Source: Pseudofrankia inefficax
Lineage (GTDB): Bacteria; Actinomycetota; Actinomycetes; Frankiales; Frankiaceae
Direction of reading: 5' to 3'
Assembly: GCF_000166135.1 (NCBI RefSeq)
Contig: NC_014666.1
Coordinates: 2,232,001-2,296,000, forward strand
DNA: 64,000 nt
Shown: in pieces, positions 1 through 11,398 of the stretch
Numbering within the stretch: the first letter of the stretch is position 1
How the letters are laid out: each line of letters opens with the position of its first letter
Notes under the pieces: generated by a model
What the model saw: only the letters and a program-made list of their open reading frames with translations
What the model was told of the DNA's origin: nothing
The model's database searches: none
Position numbers and translations under genes: made by a program

Positions 1-1199
1 TCGACTACGGCGGCGACTACGGGGTCGACCACATCGACCTGGGCCGGACGCACGATGACGAGTCGCATGCGGTGATCACCGTCGGCGCCGGGTCCGAGGA
101 GCTCCTGATGCGCATCCTCATGCGCATCCAGGTCCACGGGGTGAACCTGGTCGACCCCGGCGAGGCGGTGCTGCGCCCGGCCGACCGGGACGGGGTGTTC
201 CCCGCGGACTTCTACGCGACCACGAACCTGGAGACCGTCGTCCACCTGGACGGCCAGTGGGTGCCGGTGGAGCAGCCCGAGATGGACTGCGGACTGGTGG
301 TCCACGGGGGCCGGGTACGCACCGTGCCGGTCGCCGAGGTGCGCGCCGGCGACCAGATCGTCTGCGGCTCGTCCGGGGTCAAGGTCGTCCTCCCGATGAC
401 CGACCACTCCACCCACTCGAACCGCGCCTACGGCACCTACGGCGCGATGTCGCTGCCGCCCGCGGGCTCCACGCAGCCGCAGGCGATGCTGGTCCGCGCG
501 ATCGCCAGGCAGATCCGCGAGGTCAAGGCGGAGGGCCAGCAGGTGCTGTGGGTCGCCGGCCCGACCGCGATCAGCAGCGGCGCGTCCGGCGCGCTCGTCG
601 CCCTCGTCGAGGCCGGCTACGTCGACGTGCTGTTCGCCGGCAACGCGCTGGCCACCCTCGACGTCGAGCAGGCGCTCTACGGCCACCCGATCGGCCTCGG
701 GCCGCTGCGGGCCAAGCGGGTGCAGCGCGGCAACGAGCAGCACATCCGGGCGATCAACACGATCCGCCGGGCCGGCTCGCTGCGGGCCGCCGTGGAGCAG
801 GGCGTGCTGACCGAGGGCGTGCTGCACGCGATGGTCAAGGCCAACAAGACGTTCGTGCTGGTCGGCTCGGTGCGCGACGACGGGCCGCTGCCGGACGTGC
901 ACACCGACGTGCTCGCCGGCCAGCGCGCGATGCGCAAGGCGCTGCGCCGCGTCGGGTTCACCATGATGATCGCCACCGCGCTGCACTCGGTCGCGACGGG
1001 CAACATCCTCCCGGCGTCGGTGCCGCTCGCCGCCGTCGACATGAACCCCTCGACGGTCGCCGCGCTGACCGACCGCGCCGCCACCCAGGCACTCGGTGTC
1101 GTCGCCGACACCGGCCTGTTCCTGGAGCACCTGGCCAAGGAGCTCGTTCCCGACTACCAGCCGCCGGACCCGCCGAGCACCTTCCACGACGCCCGCTGA
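1..1199 (+). CDS. LOR/SDH bifunctional-enzyme conserved-region protein (TIGR00300 type), 5' truncated
   Basis: The reading frame is open to the left window edge (first whole codon at position 3), so the true start lies outside. The visible part is about 398 residues. It begins with the conserved stretch DLGRTHDDESHAVITVGA and continues through PADFYATTNLETVVHLDGQW, the pattern of the lysine-oxoglutarate reductase/saccharopine dehydrogenase conserved region found in stand-alone TIGR00300 proteins. Some members of that family act as ornithine cyclodeaminases or arginine dihydrolases, so a role in arginine/ornithine or lysine catabolism is plausible but not shown here. The middle carries a nucleotide-binding-like segment (VLWVAGPTAISSGASGAL). 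A GTG at 72 is in frame but lies inside the conserved domain and is not the start. The family assignment is fairly secure; the substrate is unknown. Confidence 0.75.
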   Translation, partial: DYGGDYGVDHIDLGRTHDDESHAVITVGAGSEELLMRILMRIQVHGVNLVDPGEAVLRPADRDGVFPADFYATTNLETVVHLDGQWVPVEQPEMDCGLVVHGGRVRTVPVAEVRAGDQIVCGSSGVKVVLPMTDHSTHSNRAYGTYGAMSLPPAGSTQPQAMLVRAIARQIREVKAEGQQVLWVAGPTAISSGASGALVALVEAGYVDVLFAGNALATLDVEQALYGHPIGLGPLRAKRVQRGNEQHIRAINTIRRAGSLRAAVEQGVLTEGVLHAMVKANKTFVLVGSVRDDGPLPDVHTDVLAGQRAMRKALRRVGFTMMIATALHSVATGNILPASVPLAAVDMNPSTVAALTDRAATQALGVVADTGLFLEHLAKELVPDYQPPDPPSTFHDAR

Positions 1200-1267
1200 G
1201 CGCGCGCCCGCGCGCCCACGGCCGCCTCGCTGATCAGACGTCCTCGGGGGGCGGGCACACTGGGGGC

Positions 1268-1783
1268 GTGCGTGGCGTCCGGTACTTCTACGACACCGAG
1301 TTCATCGAGCGGATGGACGGCGGGCATCACTGGCTCGACCTGGTGAGCATCGGGGTGGTGAGCGAGGACGGAGACCGCGAGTACTACGCGGTCTCCACCG
1401 AGTTCGACCCGTCCCGGGCCGGCCAGTGGGTGCGCCGCAACGTGCTCGACCAGCTGCCGGCGCCGTCCGCCCCGGTGTGGCGCTCGCGTGCCCAGATCAA
1501 GGACGAGCTTGTCGCGTTCCTCACCGCGGACGGCGACCCGGAGCTGTGGGCCTGGTACGGCGCCTACGACCACGTGGTGCTCTGCCAGCTGTTCGGGATG
1601 ATGCCGGCGCTGCCGCCCGAGTTCCCCCGGTTCACCCGGGACCTGCGCCAGCTGTGGGAGGAGACCGGCCGGCCCAAACTGCCCTCCCCACCGGCCGGCG
1701 CGCACGACGCCCTGGTCGACGCCCGGCACAACCTGGCCCGCTGGCAGGTCCTCGCCCCGCTGCGCGCCCGCCGGGTGCCGTAG
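1268..1783 (+). CDS. 3'-5' exoribonuclease, RNase AS (Rv2179c-like)
   Basis: This 171-residue protein is a DEDD-type exonuclease of the RNase AS family, which trims RNA and is described as polyadenylate-specific. The first acidic pair is in the N-terminal FYDTEF motif, a second acidic residue lies in the WAWYGAYDHVVL segment, and the last motif is HDALVDARHNLARW near residue 155. The GTG at 1268 places the first motif within ten residues of the N-terminus, as usual for the family; the long upstream extension of the open frame is a shadow of the preceding gene. The gene sits next to pfk and aroG. In Mycobacterium the homologue (Rv2179c) also neighbours aroG and pknL, which supports the call. 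Confidence 0.88.
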   Translation: MRGVRYFYDTEFIERMDGGHHWLDLVSIGVVSEDGDREYYAVSTEFDPSRAGQWVRRNVLDQLPAPSAPVWRSRAQIKDELVAFLTADGDPELWAWYGAYDHVVLCQLFGMMPALPPEFPRFTRDLRQLWEETGRPKLPSPPAGAHDALVDARHNLARWQVLAPLRARRVP

Positions 1784-1884
1784 GGGCAGACACCGGCTCG
1801 CGGGCGAGTGAACCTTGTGATGGGGGTTACTCGGACCTACGCTCCGTCATCGTCTGGCTTCGCGACGGTGGGAGGCGTAGGGCC

Positions 1885-4552
<2,668 letters not shown>

Positions 4553-4558
4553 CCAAGG

Positions 4559-4596
4559 CCCCGTCCTCGTCCCCGGGCTCGGGGACGAGGACGGGG
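4559..4596. terminator. bidirectional intrinsic terminator between aroG and pknL
   Basis: A perfect 16-bp inverted repeat (CCCCGTCCTCGTCCCC and its complement) with a six-base loop starts seven bases after the aroG stop and ends five bases before the kinase stop on the other strand. There is no T-tract, which is usual in high-GC actinomycetes. Confidence 0.85.
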
Positions 4597-4601
4597 ACCG
4601 G

Positions 4602-6599
4602 TCAGCCGCCGCCCAGGCGGACGTAGACGGTCGAGCCGGATGCGACCGTCTTGCCGGCGTTGGGCGAGGTGGCCGTCACGTTGCCGCCCGAGAAGTTCGA
4701 CCAGAAGTCCTTCTGCGGGTTGAGCCCGGCGTCGCGCAGGATCTTCTGGGCCTGCGACCAGGACTTGCCCCTGACGTCCGGCACCTGCACCGGCGTGCCG
4801 GACTGGTCCACGGTCGACACGCTGAGGGTGACGGTGTCGCCGGCGTTCACCGTCGAGCCGACAGCGGGCGAGACGGCCGCGACGGTGCCCTTGTCCGCGG
4901 TGCCGCTCGTGTCGTCGGGTCCTCGCTGAACCTGGAGGTTCATCGCCGCCAGCTCGGCCTTGGCGTCGGCGAAGGACTTCCCGATGACGTCGGCCGGGAT
5001 GGTCATGCTGGTCTTGCCGCTGCTCACCACGAGGGTGATCTGGCTGGACGGGTCGACCTTCGTGCCGGCGGCGGGATCGGAACTGACGACCATGCCCTCG
5101 GCGATGGTGTCGTTGGGCTCGGTCTGCACGCCGCCGGCGCTCAGGCCCGCCTTCTGCAGTTTGACCTGCGCGTCCGCCTGCGACAGCCCGTGCAGGTCCG
5201 GCACCGTGACCTGCTGCGGCCCGAGCGACAGGATGATCGTGACCGTGTCCCCGGACTTCACCTGGGCGGTGCCCGACGGGGACTGGCTCACGACGTGGTC
5301 CACGGGGATCGCGGTGCTGTACACGGCGGTGCCGAATGCCGCCTTCAGCCCGGCCTGTTTGAGCTCCGAGACCGCGTCCGCCTTCGCCTCGCCGGTGAGC
5401 AGCGGTACCTGGTTGCCGCCGCCACCGCCCAGGATCGCCTTGGCACCGACGATCAGCAGGATCAGCACGACCGCGGCAGCGGCCAGACCGAAGACCCATC
5501 CCGGTGGGCGTCGCCAGCCGGGCGTGCCGGCGGCGGAGTGGCGCCTGGACTGAGCACCGTAGCCCGGTCCGCCGGGCTCGGCGTCGTAGCCGGTCTCGTC
5601 GTAGCCGTCCGTGTCGAAGAAGGGGTCCGGTCCGCCGGCCGCGGGGCGGTCGACCCGGGTCGGCGCGTAGCCGGGCGTCGGCGCCGCGGCCGCGTAGGCG
5701 CCCGGGTAGACCGTCGTACCGGCCGGCTCGCTGGGCTCGGCCACGAACGGCGCCACCCGGCGGACCTCGTCGAGCAGCGCGGGGCCGTCCTGCGGCCGCT
5801 GGTCGGGCCGGCGGGCCGTCGCCCGCAGGGTCAGGCTGTCCAGCTCCGGCGGGATGCCCGGGACGATCTGGGATGGGGCCGGGATCTCGCTGTGGACCGA
5901 CTGGTAGGCGACCGACATCGGGGTGGCGCCCGTGTGCGGCAGCTGGCCGGTGAGCATCTCGAACAGCACGACTCCGGCGGCGTAGACGTCGCTGCGGTAG
6001 TCGGCGATGCCGTGCGTGACCTGTTCGGGCGCGAGATAGCCGACGGTCCCCATGACGACGCCCTGGGTCAGGGCCTCGGTCGGCTGGGCGAGCGGGCGGG
6101 CCAGGCCGAAGTCGGCGACCTTCACCTGGCCGTCGTCGCCGAGCAGGATGTTCTCCGGCTTGATGTCCCGGTGGATGATGCCGGCCAGGTGCGCCGCGGT
6201 CAGCGCCTCGGCGACCGCGTCGATGATGTCCAGCGCCTCGAAGGGCATCAGCCGGCCCCGGCTGGCCAGGTACTGGCGCAGCGACCGGCCGCGGACCAGC
6301 TCCATGACCAGGTAGTTCAGGATGCCCGCCGGGGTCTGCGCCGAGCCCTGGTCGAGGACCGACACGACCCGCGGGCTGTTGAGCGCGGCGACCGCCCGGG
6401 CCTCCCGGTGGAACCGGGCGACGAAGTCGGGCTCGTGCATGAGGTTGGGATGCATCACCTTGAGGGCGACCATCCGGTCGAGACGATTGTCGTGCGCGAT
6501 GTAGACCGTCGCCATACCGCCGACGGCTAGACGCTCCTGGGCGGTGTATCGGCCGTCCAGGAGGCGACCGATGACGGGGTCGGCAACCGTGGCATCCAC
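4602..6599 (-). CDS. pknL: membrane Ser/Thr protein kinase with four PASTA domains (PknL-like position)
   Basis: A 665-residue receptor-type Hanks kinase. The N-terminal kinase domain (about residues 14-275) has the glycine loop LAVGGMATVY, lysine in VALKVM, the catalytic loop HRDIKPEN, DFG, and the APE motif in GYLAPEQ. A proline/glycine-rich linker leads to one membrane segment (VFGLAAAAVVLILLIVGA), followed outside the cell by four PASTA repeats that in relatives bind peptidoglycan fragments. The order RNase AS, aroG, kinase matches pknL in Mycobacterium, where the partner DNA-binding substrate Rv2175c is adjacent. Here the Rv2175c homologue lies 6.5 kb away, beyond the thiamine genes. As I recall, mycobacterial PknL lacks PASTA repeats, so the symbol rests on position rather than full architecture. 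Convergent with aroG. Confidence 0.92.
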   Translation of the reverse strand: MDATVADPVIGRLLDGRYTAQERLAVGGMATVYIAHDNRLDRMVALKVMHPNLMHEPDFVARFHREARAVAALNSPRVVSVLDQGSAQTPAGILNYLVMELVRGRSLRQYLASRGRLMPFEALDIIDAVAEALTAAHLAGIIHRDIKPENILLGDDGQVKVADFGLARPLAQPTEALTQGVVMGTVGYLAPEQVTHGIADYRSDVYAAGVVLFEMLTGQLPHTGATPMSVAYQSVHSEIPAPSQIVPGIPPELDSLTLRATARRPDQRPQDGPALLDEVRRVAPFVAEPSEPAGTTVYPGAYAAAAPTPGYAPTRVDRPAAGGPDPFFDTDGYDETGYDAEPGGPGYGAQSRRHSAAGTPGWRRPPGWVFGLAAAAVVLILLIVGAKAILGGGGGNQVPLLTGEAKADAVSELKQAGLKAAFGTAVYSTAIPVDHVVSQSPSGTAQVKSGDTVTIILSLGPQQVTVPDLHGLSQADAQVKLQKAGLSAGGVQTEPNDTIAEGMVVSSDPAAGTKVDPSSQITLVVSSGKTSMTIPADVIGKSFADAKAELAAMNLQVQRGPDDTSGTADKGTVAAVSPAVGSTVNAGDTVTLSVSTVDQSGTPVQVPDVRGKSWSQAQKILRDAGLNPQKDFWSNFSGGNVTATSPNAGKTVASGSTVYVRLGGG

Positions 6600-6624
6600 C
6601 CGGCCAGTGTACGATTACGCCCTC

Positions 6625-7650
6625 TTACGTGAACTTCGCCTGCCGTGCGGTGACCTTGGCGACGTAGACCGCGGTGTCGGGAAAGAACCCGGACCGTCGC
6701 ACTGAGTCAAGACCTTGGTAATAGGCGCCGATGGCGATCGGAAGATTCGATGACGTCGCGGCCAGCAGGTATCGCAGGAAAGCCACGCCACCGGTGATGT
6801 TCTCGGCCGGGTCGGTCCGGTCGATCGGCTGGCCTAGCTGGGCCGCGAGCCAGCGCGCCGTGCGCGGCATCAGCTGCATGACGCCGACCGCCCCGGTCCG
6901 GCTCACCGCCCCCGGGTTGAAGCTGGACTCGACGGAGGCGACGGCGAGCGCCAGCGCCGGGTCGAGGCCCTGCCGGGCCGCCTCGGCCCGGACCAGCGCC
7001 TGGATCGCCGCCACCCGCGCGCTCACACCCGAGACCGCGTCCCCGGTGCTGGCCGCGCTCGCGCCACCGGCCGGCGGCCCGCTCGGCGCCGCCGCGCCCG
7101 TTCCCGCGCCTGCCGTCTGATCTCCGGCCGACCCGCCCGTGGCCGCGGTGCCGGGGGACAGGAGCAGGACCTGCCCGATCCGCAGGCCGTCACCCGGGTC
7201 CAGGCCGTTCTGGGCCGCGAGGTCGTCGACGCTCTGCCCGGTCCGCGCGGCCAGCAGCGAGAGCGACTCGCCTGCCTGGACGACGTGCCCGCCGGGCGGC
7301 TGCGTCGGCGGCGGCGCCCCGGCTGCGCTCGGCCCGGCGGCGTCGGAACCGGCGTCAGCACCGGAGCCGGGCAGGTAGAGCAGGTCGCCGATGCCCAGGC
7401 CGTCGTCCGTCAGGCCGTTCATGGCCCGGATCCGGTCGACCGTCGTGCCGTGCCGTGCCGCGAGCGCCCACAGCGAGTCTCCGGCGCCGACCCGGTACGG
7501 ACCCCAGCCGCCGCCGGCGGACGCACCACTGACCGCGGCGACGAGCAGGACGCCGGCCACCAGCCCGGCGCCCCGAGCCGTGGCTCGGCCCGGTCGGCGG
7601 GCCGAGCATCCCGGCGTCTCGGGCCGCGCAAGGAGACTTCGTGGTCGCAT
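6625..7650 (-). CDS. secreted lytic transglycosylase with two LysM domains
   Basis: A 341-residue exported cell-wall hydrolase. The ATG at 7650 (MRPRSLLARPETPG) is preferred over the longer frame to 7890 because GGAAGG sits six bases upstream and a signal-peptide hydrophobic stretch (GLVAGVLLVAAVSGASA) follows after an arginine-rich N-terminus. Two LysM repeats bind peptidoglycan: YRVGAGDSLWALAARHGTT, then HVVQAGESLSLLAARTGQS. After a Gly/Ala-rich linker comes an SLT-type lysozyme-fold domain with the catalytic Glu in ALAVASVESSFNPGAVS and the GVMQLMP motif. It probably cleaves glycan strands during growth. It lies just downstream of, and in the same direction as, the PASTA kinase, but whether they share a transcript is not clear. 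Confidence 0.88.
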   Translation of the reverse strand: MRPRSLLARPETPGCSARRPGRATARGAGLVAGVLLVAAVSGASAGGGWGPYRVGAGDSLWALAARHGTTVDRIRAMNGLTDDGLGIGDLLYLPGSGADAGSDAAGPSAAGAPPPTQPPGGHVVQAGESLSLLAARTGQSVDDLAAQNGLDPGDGLRIGQVLLLSPGTAATGGSAGDQTAGAGTGAAAPSGPPAGGASAASTGDAVSGVSARVAAIQALVRAEAARQGLDPALALAVASVESSFNPGAVSRTGAVGVMQLMPRTARWLAAQLGQPIDRTDPAENITGGVAFLRYLLAATSSNLPIAIGAYYQGLDSVRRSGFFPDTAVYVAKVTARQAKFT

Positions 7651-7809
7651 GCGTTTCCTTCCGGCTTCGGTCCGTAACGACCGACAGTGACGGACGGAAT
7701 ACACAACGACAAGATCATTAAACCTGCCTGGCGTGATCCGCCCGTTCCTCCGGCAGCCGGGCGATGCCGGGCTTCGCTTCGCTCGCCCCGTTGGACCTAC
7801 AATCCGGAT

Positions 7810-7906
7810 CCGACCCGGGGAGCCCGTGGATGACGGGCTGAGAGGCTGACCAGGAACCGCCAGCGACCCGTAGCACCCGATCGCGGTCATGCGCGCGTGG
7901 GGAGGG
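7810..7906 (+). ncRNA. TPP riboswitch (THI element) upstream of thiG
   Basis: The leader contains the thi-box hallmarks in order: CGGGGAGCCC, then GGGCTGAGAGG (conserved CUGAGA, pyrimidine-sensing arm), then ACCCGATCGCGGTCATGC and GCGTGGGGAG, matching the conserved ACCUGAU...GGNNAUGCNNGCGUAGGGA arm that binds the pyrophosphate. The element ends directly on the GGAGGGG ribosome site of thiG at 7901-7907, so thiamine pyrophosphate binding would hide that site and block translation. Confidence 0.88.
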
Positions 7907-7913
7907 GATTGCG

Positions 7914-8774
7914 ATCACTAGTACCTCGTCTGTCCTGGCCGGGCTGCCCGGCGGCGACGATCCGCTTCGGATCGCCGGGCAGGACTTCGGCAGCCGGCTG
8001 CTGGTCGGGACCGGGAAGTTCGGCAGCCACCAGGTGATGCGCGACGCCCTCGTCGCGAGCGGGGCCGAGATCGTCACGGTCGCGCTGCGCCGGGTGGACC
8101 TCGACCGGGCCGGCGAGGGCGACGTCCTGGACTTCGTGCCGCCGGACATGACGCTGCTGCCGAACACCTCGGGCGCCGTCAACGCCGAGGAGGCACACCG
8201 GCTGGCCCGCCTCGGCCGGGCCGCGGTCGGCACCGGCCTGGTCAAGCTGGAGGTCACCCCCGACCCCCGCACCCTGGCGCCCGACCCGGTGGAGACGCTG
8301 CGGGCCGCCGAGCTGCTCGTCGCCGACGGCTTCACCGTGCTGCCCTACTGCCCGGCCGACCCCGTGCTGGCCCGGCGGCTGGAGGAGGCCGGCTGCGCGA
8401 CGGTCATGCCACTGGGCAGCTGGATCGGCTCGAACCGCGGCCTGCGGACCCGGGATGCCCTGGAAGTGATCATCGAGGCGGCCGGGGTCCCGGTCGTCGT
8501 CGACGCGGGGATCGGTGTGCCCTCGGACGCGGCCGAGGCGATGGAGATCGGGGCCGCCGCCGTCCTGGTCAACACCGCGATCGCGGTCGCCGCGGACCCG
8601 GTGGCGATGGCCCGGGCGTTCGCGCTCGCCACCCTCGCCGGCCGGCTCGGCTACCGGGCCGGTCGCGGCACGGTCGGCACCGCGACCAGGGCCGAGGCGT
8701 CCTCCCCGCTCACCGGTTTCCTTGGTGCCGCGACCGCAGGGGCTGCCGCGACGGCCGGGCTGGTCGCGCCGTGA
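7914..8774 (+). CDS. thiG: thiazole synthase ThiG, with an apparently non-standard start codon
   Basis: ThiG makes the thiazole phosphate of thiamine from deoxyxylulose 5-phosphate, dehydroglycine and sulfur carried by ThiS. Conserved segments are [21 protein letters not shown] near the N-terminus (the lysine forms the Schiff base in LVGTGKF or nearby), [30 protein letters not shown] and [22 protein letters not shown]. No in-frame ATG, GTG or TTG lies between the riboswitch and the conserved N-terminus. The first GTG is at 8031, inside the domain. GGAGGGG at 7901-7907 is correctly spaced for an ATC at 7914 (used here), and an ATT sits at 7908. The gene overlaps thiH by GTGA, so the two are translationally coupled. 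Confidence 0.9.
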   Translation: MTSTSSVLAGLPGGDDPLRIAGQDFGSRLLVGTGKFGSHQVMRDALVASGAEIVTVALRRVDLDRAGEGDVLDFVPPDMTLLPNTSGAVNAEEAHRLARLGRAAVGTGLVKLEVTPDPRTLAPDPVETLRAAELLVADGFTVLPYCPADPVLARRLEEAGCATVMPLGSWIGSNRGLRTRDALEVIIEAAGVPVVVDAGIGVPSDAAEAMEIGAAAVLVNTAIAVAADPVAMARAFALATLAGRLGYRAGRGTVGTATRAEASSPLTGFLGAATAGAAATAGLVAP

Positions 8775-9913
8775 GCGCGGCGCCCGGCGAGTTCGCGGCG
8801 GTCCTCGCCGGTCTCGACCTGCCCGGGCTGGCCGCGCGCGGGCTGCGCGCCGACGACGCCGCCGTGAGTGCCACGCTCGCGAGCGCCCGCGCGGGCGACC
8901 GGCTCACGCTGTCCGACCTCGCCGTGCTGCTCTCGCCGGCCGCGACCGCCCGGCTGGAGGAGCTCGCCCAGCTGGCCAGGGAGACGACGCTGCGCCGGTT
9001 CGGCCGCGCGGTCCGGCTGTTCGCCCCGCTCTACGTCTCCAACGAGTGCCTGTCGTCGTGCACCTACTGCGGCTTCTCCAAGGGCCTGCCGGTGGTGCGC
9101 CGGACACTGTCCCCGGACGAGACCGAGGCCGAGGCGCGGCTGCTCGCCGAGCGCGGTTTCCGCCACCTGCTGCTCGTCTCCGGCGAGCACCGGATCGAGG
9201 TCTCGGCCGACTACCTCGTGTCCGTCGTCGAGCGGCTGTCCCCGCTGTTCCCGGCGATCTCGATCGAGACGCAGACCTGGTCGGACGACACCTACTCCCG
9301 GCTGGTCGCCGCCGGCCTCGTCGGCGCCGTCCACTACCAGGAGACCTACGACCGGGACCGCTACCGCGAGGTGCACGTCGCCGGCTGGAAGCGTGACTTC
9401 GACCGGCGGCTGTCCTCGTTCGAGCGGGCCGGTGCCGCGGGCGTGCGCCGGCTCGGGCTCGGCGTGCTGCTCGGCCTCGCCGTCGACTGGCGCGCCGACG
9501 TGCTCGCCCTGGCCGCGCACGCGACGTTTCTCGGCCGCCGGTTCTGGCGGACCGAGGTGATGGCCGCCCTGCCGCGGATCCGCCCGAACGCGGCCGGCTT
9601 CCCCCCGGTGGTCGTCGTCGACGACGCCGAGTTCGTCCAGGCCCACGCCGCCCTGCGCCTCTACGAGCCGGACCTGGACCTCTCCCTGTCCACCAGGGAG
9701 CCCGCGCCCATGCGCGACGGCCTGGCCCGGATCGCCGTGACCACCATGAGCGCCGGCTCGTCGACCGAGCCCGGTGGCTACGGCACCCCCGGCGAGGCCG
9801 GCGAACAGTTCTCGATCAGCGACGAACGCCCGCCCGCCGAGGTAGCCGCCGTCCTCGTCGCCGCCGGCTACGACCCCGTCTGGAAGGACGCCTTCCCGCT
9901 GGTGGGCACGTAG
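8771..9913 (+). CDS. thiH: 2-iminoacetate synthase ThiH (radical SAM)
   Basis: A 380-residue radical-SAM tyrosine lyase that supplies dehydroglycine (2-iminoacetate) to ThiG. The cluster motif is CLSSCTYC (CxxxCxxC) near residue 95, preceded by [10 protein letters not shown] as in characterised ThiH. Later landmarks are [35 protein letters not shown], and the C-terminal [14 protein letters not shown]. The start GTG overlaps the thiG stop by four bases. Many aerobic actinomycetes use the oxygen-dependent glycine oxidase ThiO at this step instead; ThiH is oxygen-sensitive, which fits an organism with low-oxygen cells or niches. It is controlled with thiG by the TPP riboswitch. Confidence 0.94.
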   Translation: MSAAPGEFAAVLAGLDLPGLAARGLRADDAAVSATLASARAGDRLTLSDLAVLLSPAATARLEELAQLARETTLRRFGRAVRLFAPLYVSNECLSSCTYCGFSKGLPVVRRTLSPDETEAEARLLAERGFRHLLLVSGEHRIEVSADYLVSVVERLSPLFPAISIETQTWSDDTYSRLVAAGLVGAVHYQETYDRDRYREVHVAGWKRDFDRRLSSFERAGAAGVRRLGLGVLLGLAVDWRADVLALAAHATFLGRRFWRTEVMAALPRIRPNAAGFPPVVVVDDAEFVQAHAALRLYEPDLDLSLSTREPAPMRDGLARIAVTTMSAGSSTEPGGYGTPGEAGEQFSISDERPPAEVAAVLVAAGYDPVWKDAFPLVGT

Positions 9914-10050
9914 CAACTCGTGGCGACAGCTCGGTCGCGGGGTGCTCGCCGGTCGGTCACGGTGCGGCGCCGGTGATCTCGATGCGCGCCAGTGTGACGG
10001 GCGAAGCTAAGCCAGGCTTGATAAGGGGACGCTCCGATAGCCTGCGGCCT

Positions 10051-11304
10051 ATGGAACGCGTTGTGGTGGTGGGAGCCGGACTGGCCGGTGGGCGGACCGT
10101 CGTCGAGCTCCGCGAGCAGGGGTATGCCGGCCAGATCACCCTGGTCGGGGCCGAGGAGCACCTCCCGTACGACCGGCCGCCCCTGTCCAAGGCCGTGCTG
10201 ACCGGGCGGACCGACAACACCCAGCTTCCGTACGGCCTGGACGAGCTGGACGGCGTCGAGCTGCTGCTCGGCCAGCCCGCGACCGGGCTCGAGCCCGGCA
10301 CGGTGCACACCACCGCGGGCCCGGTCAACTACGACGGACTGGTCATCGCCAGCGGCTCGGCGCCGATCCGGCTGCCCGGCAGCGACAACCAGCGCCTGCT
10401 GCGCACCATCGACGAGGCGCGCGCACTGCGGGAGACGCTGCGCCCGGGGCTGCGCCTGGTCATCGTCGGCGCGGGCTGGATCGGCGCGGAGGTCGCGACC
10501 GTCGCCGCCAAGCTCGGCGCCGAGGTGACCGTCGTCGAGGGAGCGAGCCACCCGCTGCTCCCGCTCGGGCCGGCGGTCGGCGGTCACGCCGTCTCCTGGT
10601 ACGCCGAGGCCGGCGTCACCCTGCGGCTCGACGCGATGGTCGACAAGATCGGCGAGGACGGTCTGCTGCTGCGCGGCGGCGAGTTCCTGCCAGCCGACGA
10701 GATCGTCGTCGGCGTGGGCGTGCGCCCGGACGTCGGCTGGCTCGGCGGGACGCTGCTCGTCGAGGGCGGCGTCGTCGCCGACGAGCACCTGTTGGCCAGC
10801 TGGGCGGGCGACGTCGCCGGCGCCGCTGGCTCCCCGCCGGTGGTCGCCGTGGGCGACTGCTCGGCCTGGTGGTCGGCCCGCTACGACCAGCGGATGCACG
10901 TCGAGCACTGGGACGCGGCCCAGTCCGCCCCGGCGGTGGCCGCCAGTACGCTGCTCGGCCTGGCCGCCGGTACGCCCGTCGCCGAGCTGCCGACGTACAA
11001 CCCGGTGCCCTACTTCTGGTCGGAGCAGTTCGGCCGGATGGTCCAGTTCGCCGGCCTGCCGGCGCAGGGCGACGAGCTGGTGTTCCGCGGTGACCCGACC
11101 GCCCAGCGCACCCCGGAGATGAAGAAGGCCCCGGGCTGGTCGGCCGGCTGGTTCGCGGCCGACGGGACGCTTTCGGCGCTGGTGACGGTGGTCCGGCCGA
11201 TCGACATGGTCGCCGGGCGCCGGCTGCTCGCCTCCGACACCAAGCCCGATCAGGCGCAGTTCGCCGACGTCAGCGTCCCGCTGAAATCCCTGCTGCCGGA
11301 GTAA
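10051..11304 (+). CDS. FAD/NAD(P)-dependent ferredoxin-reductase-type oxidoreductase
   Basis: A 417-residue two-dinucleotide-binding flavoprotein of the ferredoxin/rubredoxin reductase family. The FAD Rossmann motif VVVVGAGLAGGRTVVELRE is at the N-terminus, followed by LPYDRPPLSK, typical of oxygenase-coupled reductases. The NAD(P) motif LVIVGAGWIGAEVATVAAKLG lies near residue 145 and the second FAD motif VVAVGDCSAW near residue 270. The C-terminus resembles the Reductase_C domain. It may pass electrons to a ferredoxin or P450, but no ferredoxin gene is adjacent; the two P450 genes are about 37 and 44 kb away. It interrupts the thiamine locus without an obvious thiamine role. Confidence 0.85.
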   Translation: MERVVVVGAGLAGGRTVVELREQGYAGQITLVGAEEHLPYDRPPLSKAVLTGRTDNTQLPYGLDELDGVELLLGQPATGLEPGTVHTTAGPVNYDGLVIASGSAPIRLPGSDNQRLLRTIDEARALRETLRPGLRLVIVGAGWIGAEVATVAAKLGAEVTVVEGASHPLLPLGPAVGGHAVSWYAEAGVTLRLDAMVDKIGEDGLLLRGGEFLPADEIVVGVGVRPDVGWLGGTLLVEGGVVADEHLLASWAGDVAGAAGSPPVVAVGDCSAWWSARYDQRMHVEHWDAAQSAPAVAASTLLGLAAGTPVAELPTYNPVPYFWSEQFGRMVQFAGLPAQGDELVFRGDPTAQRTPEMKKAPGWSAGWFAADGTLSALVTVVRPIDMVAGRRLLASDTKPDQAQFADVSVPLKSLLPE

Positions 11305-11398
11305 TCGGCCACGGACCGGCTACCTGGACGATAGGGTCGAGCCTGCCCATCGGCCCCGTTGGCGGGCGGATTTGAGCTTGTCACTAGAGTCTGGCGCT

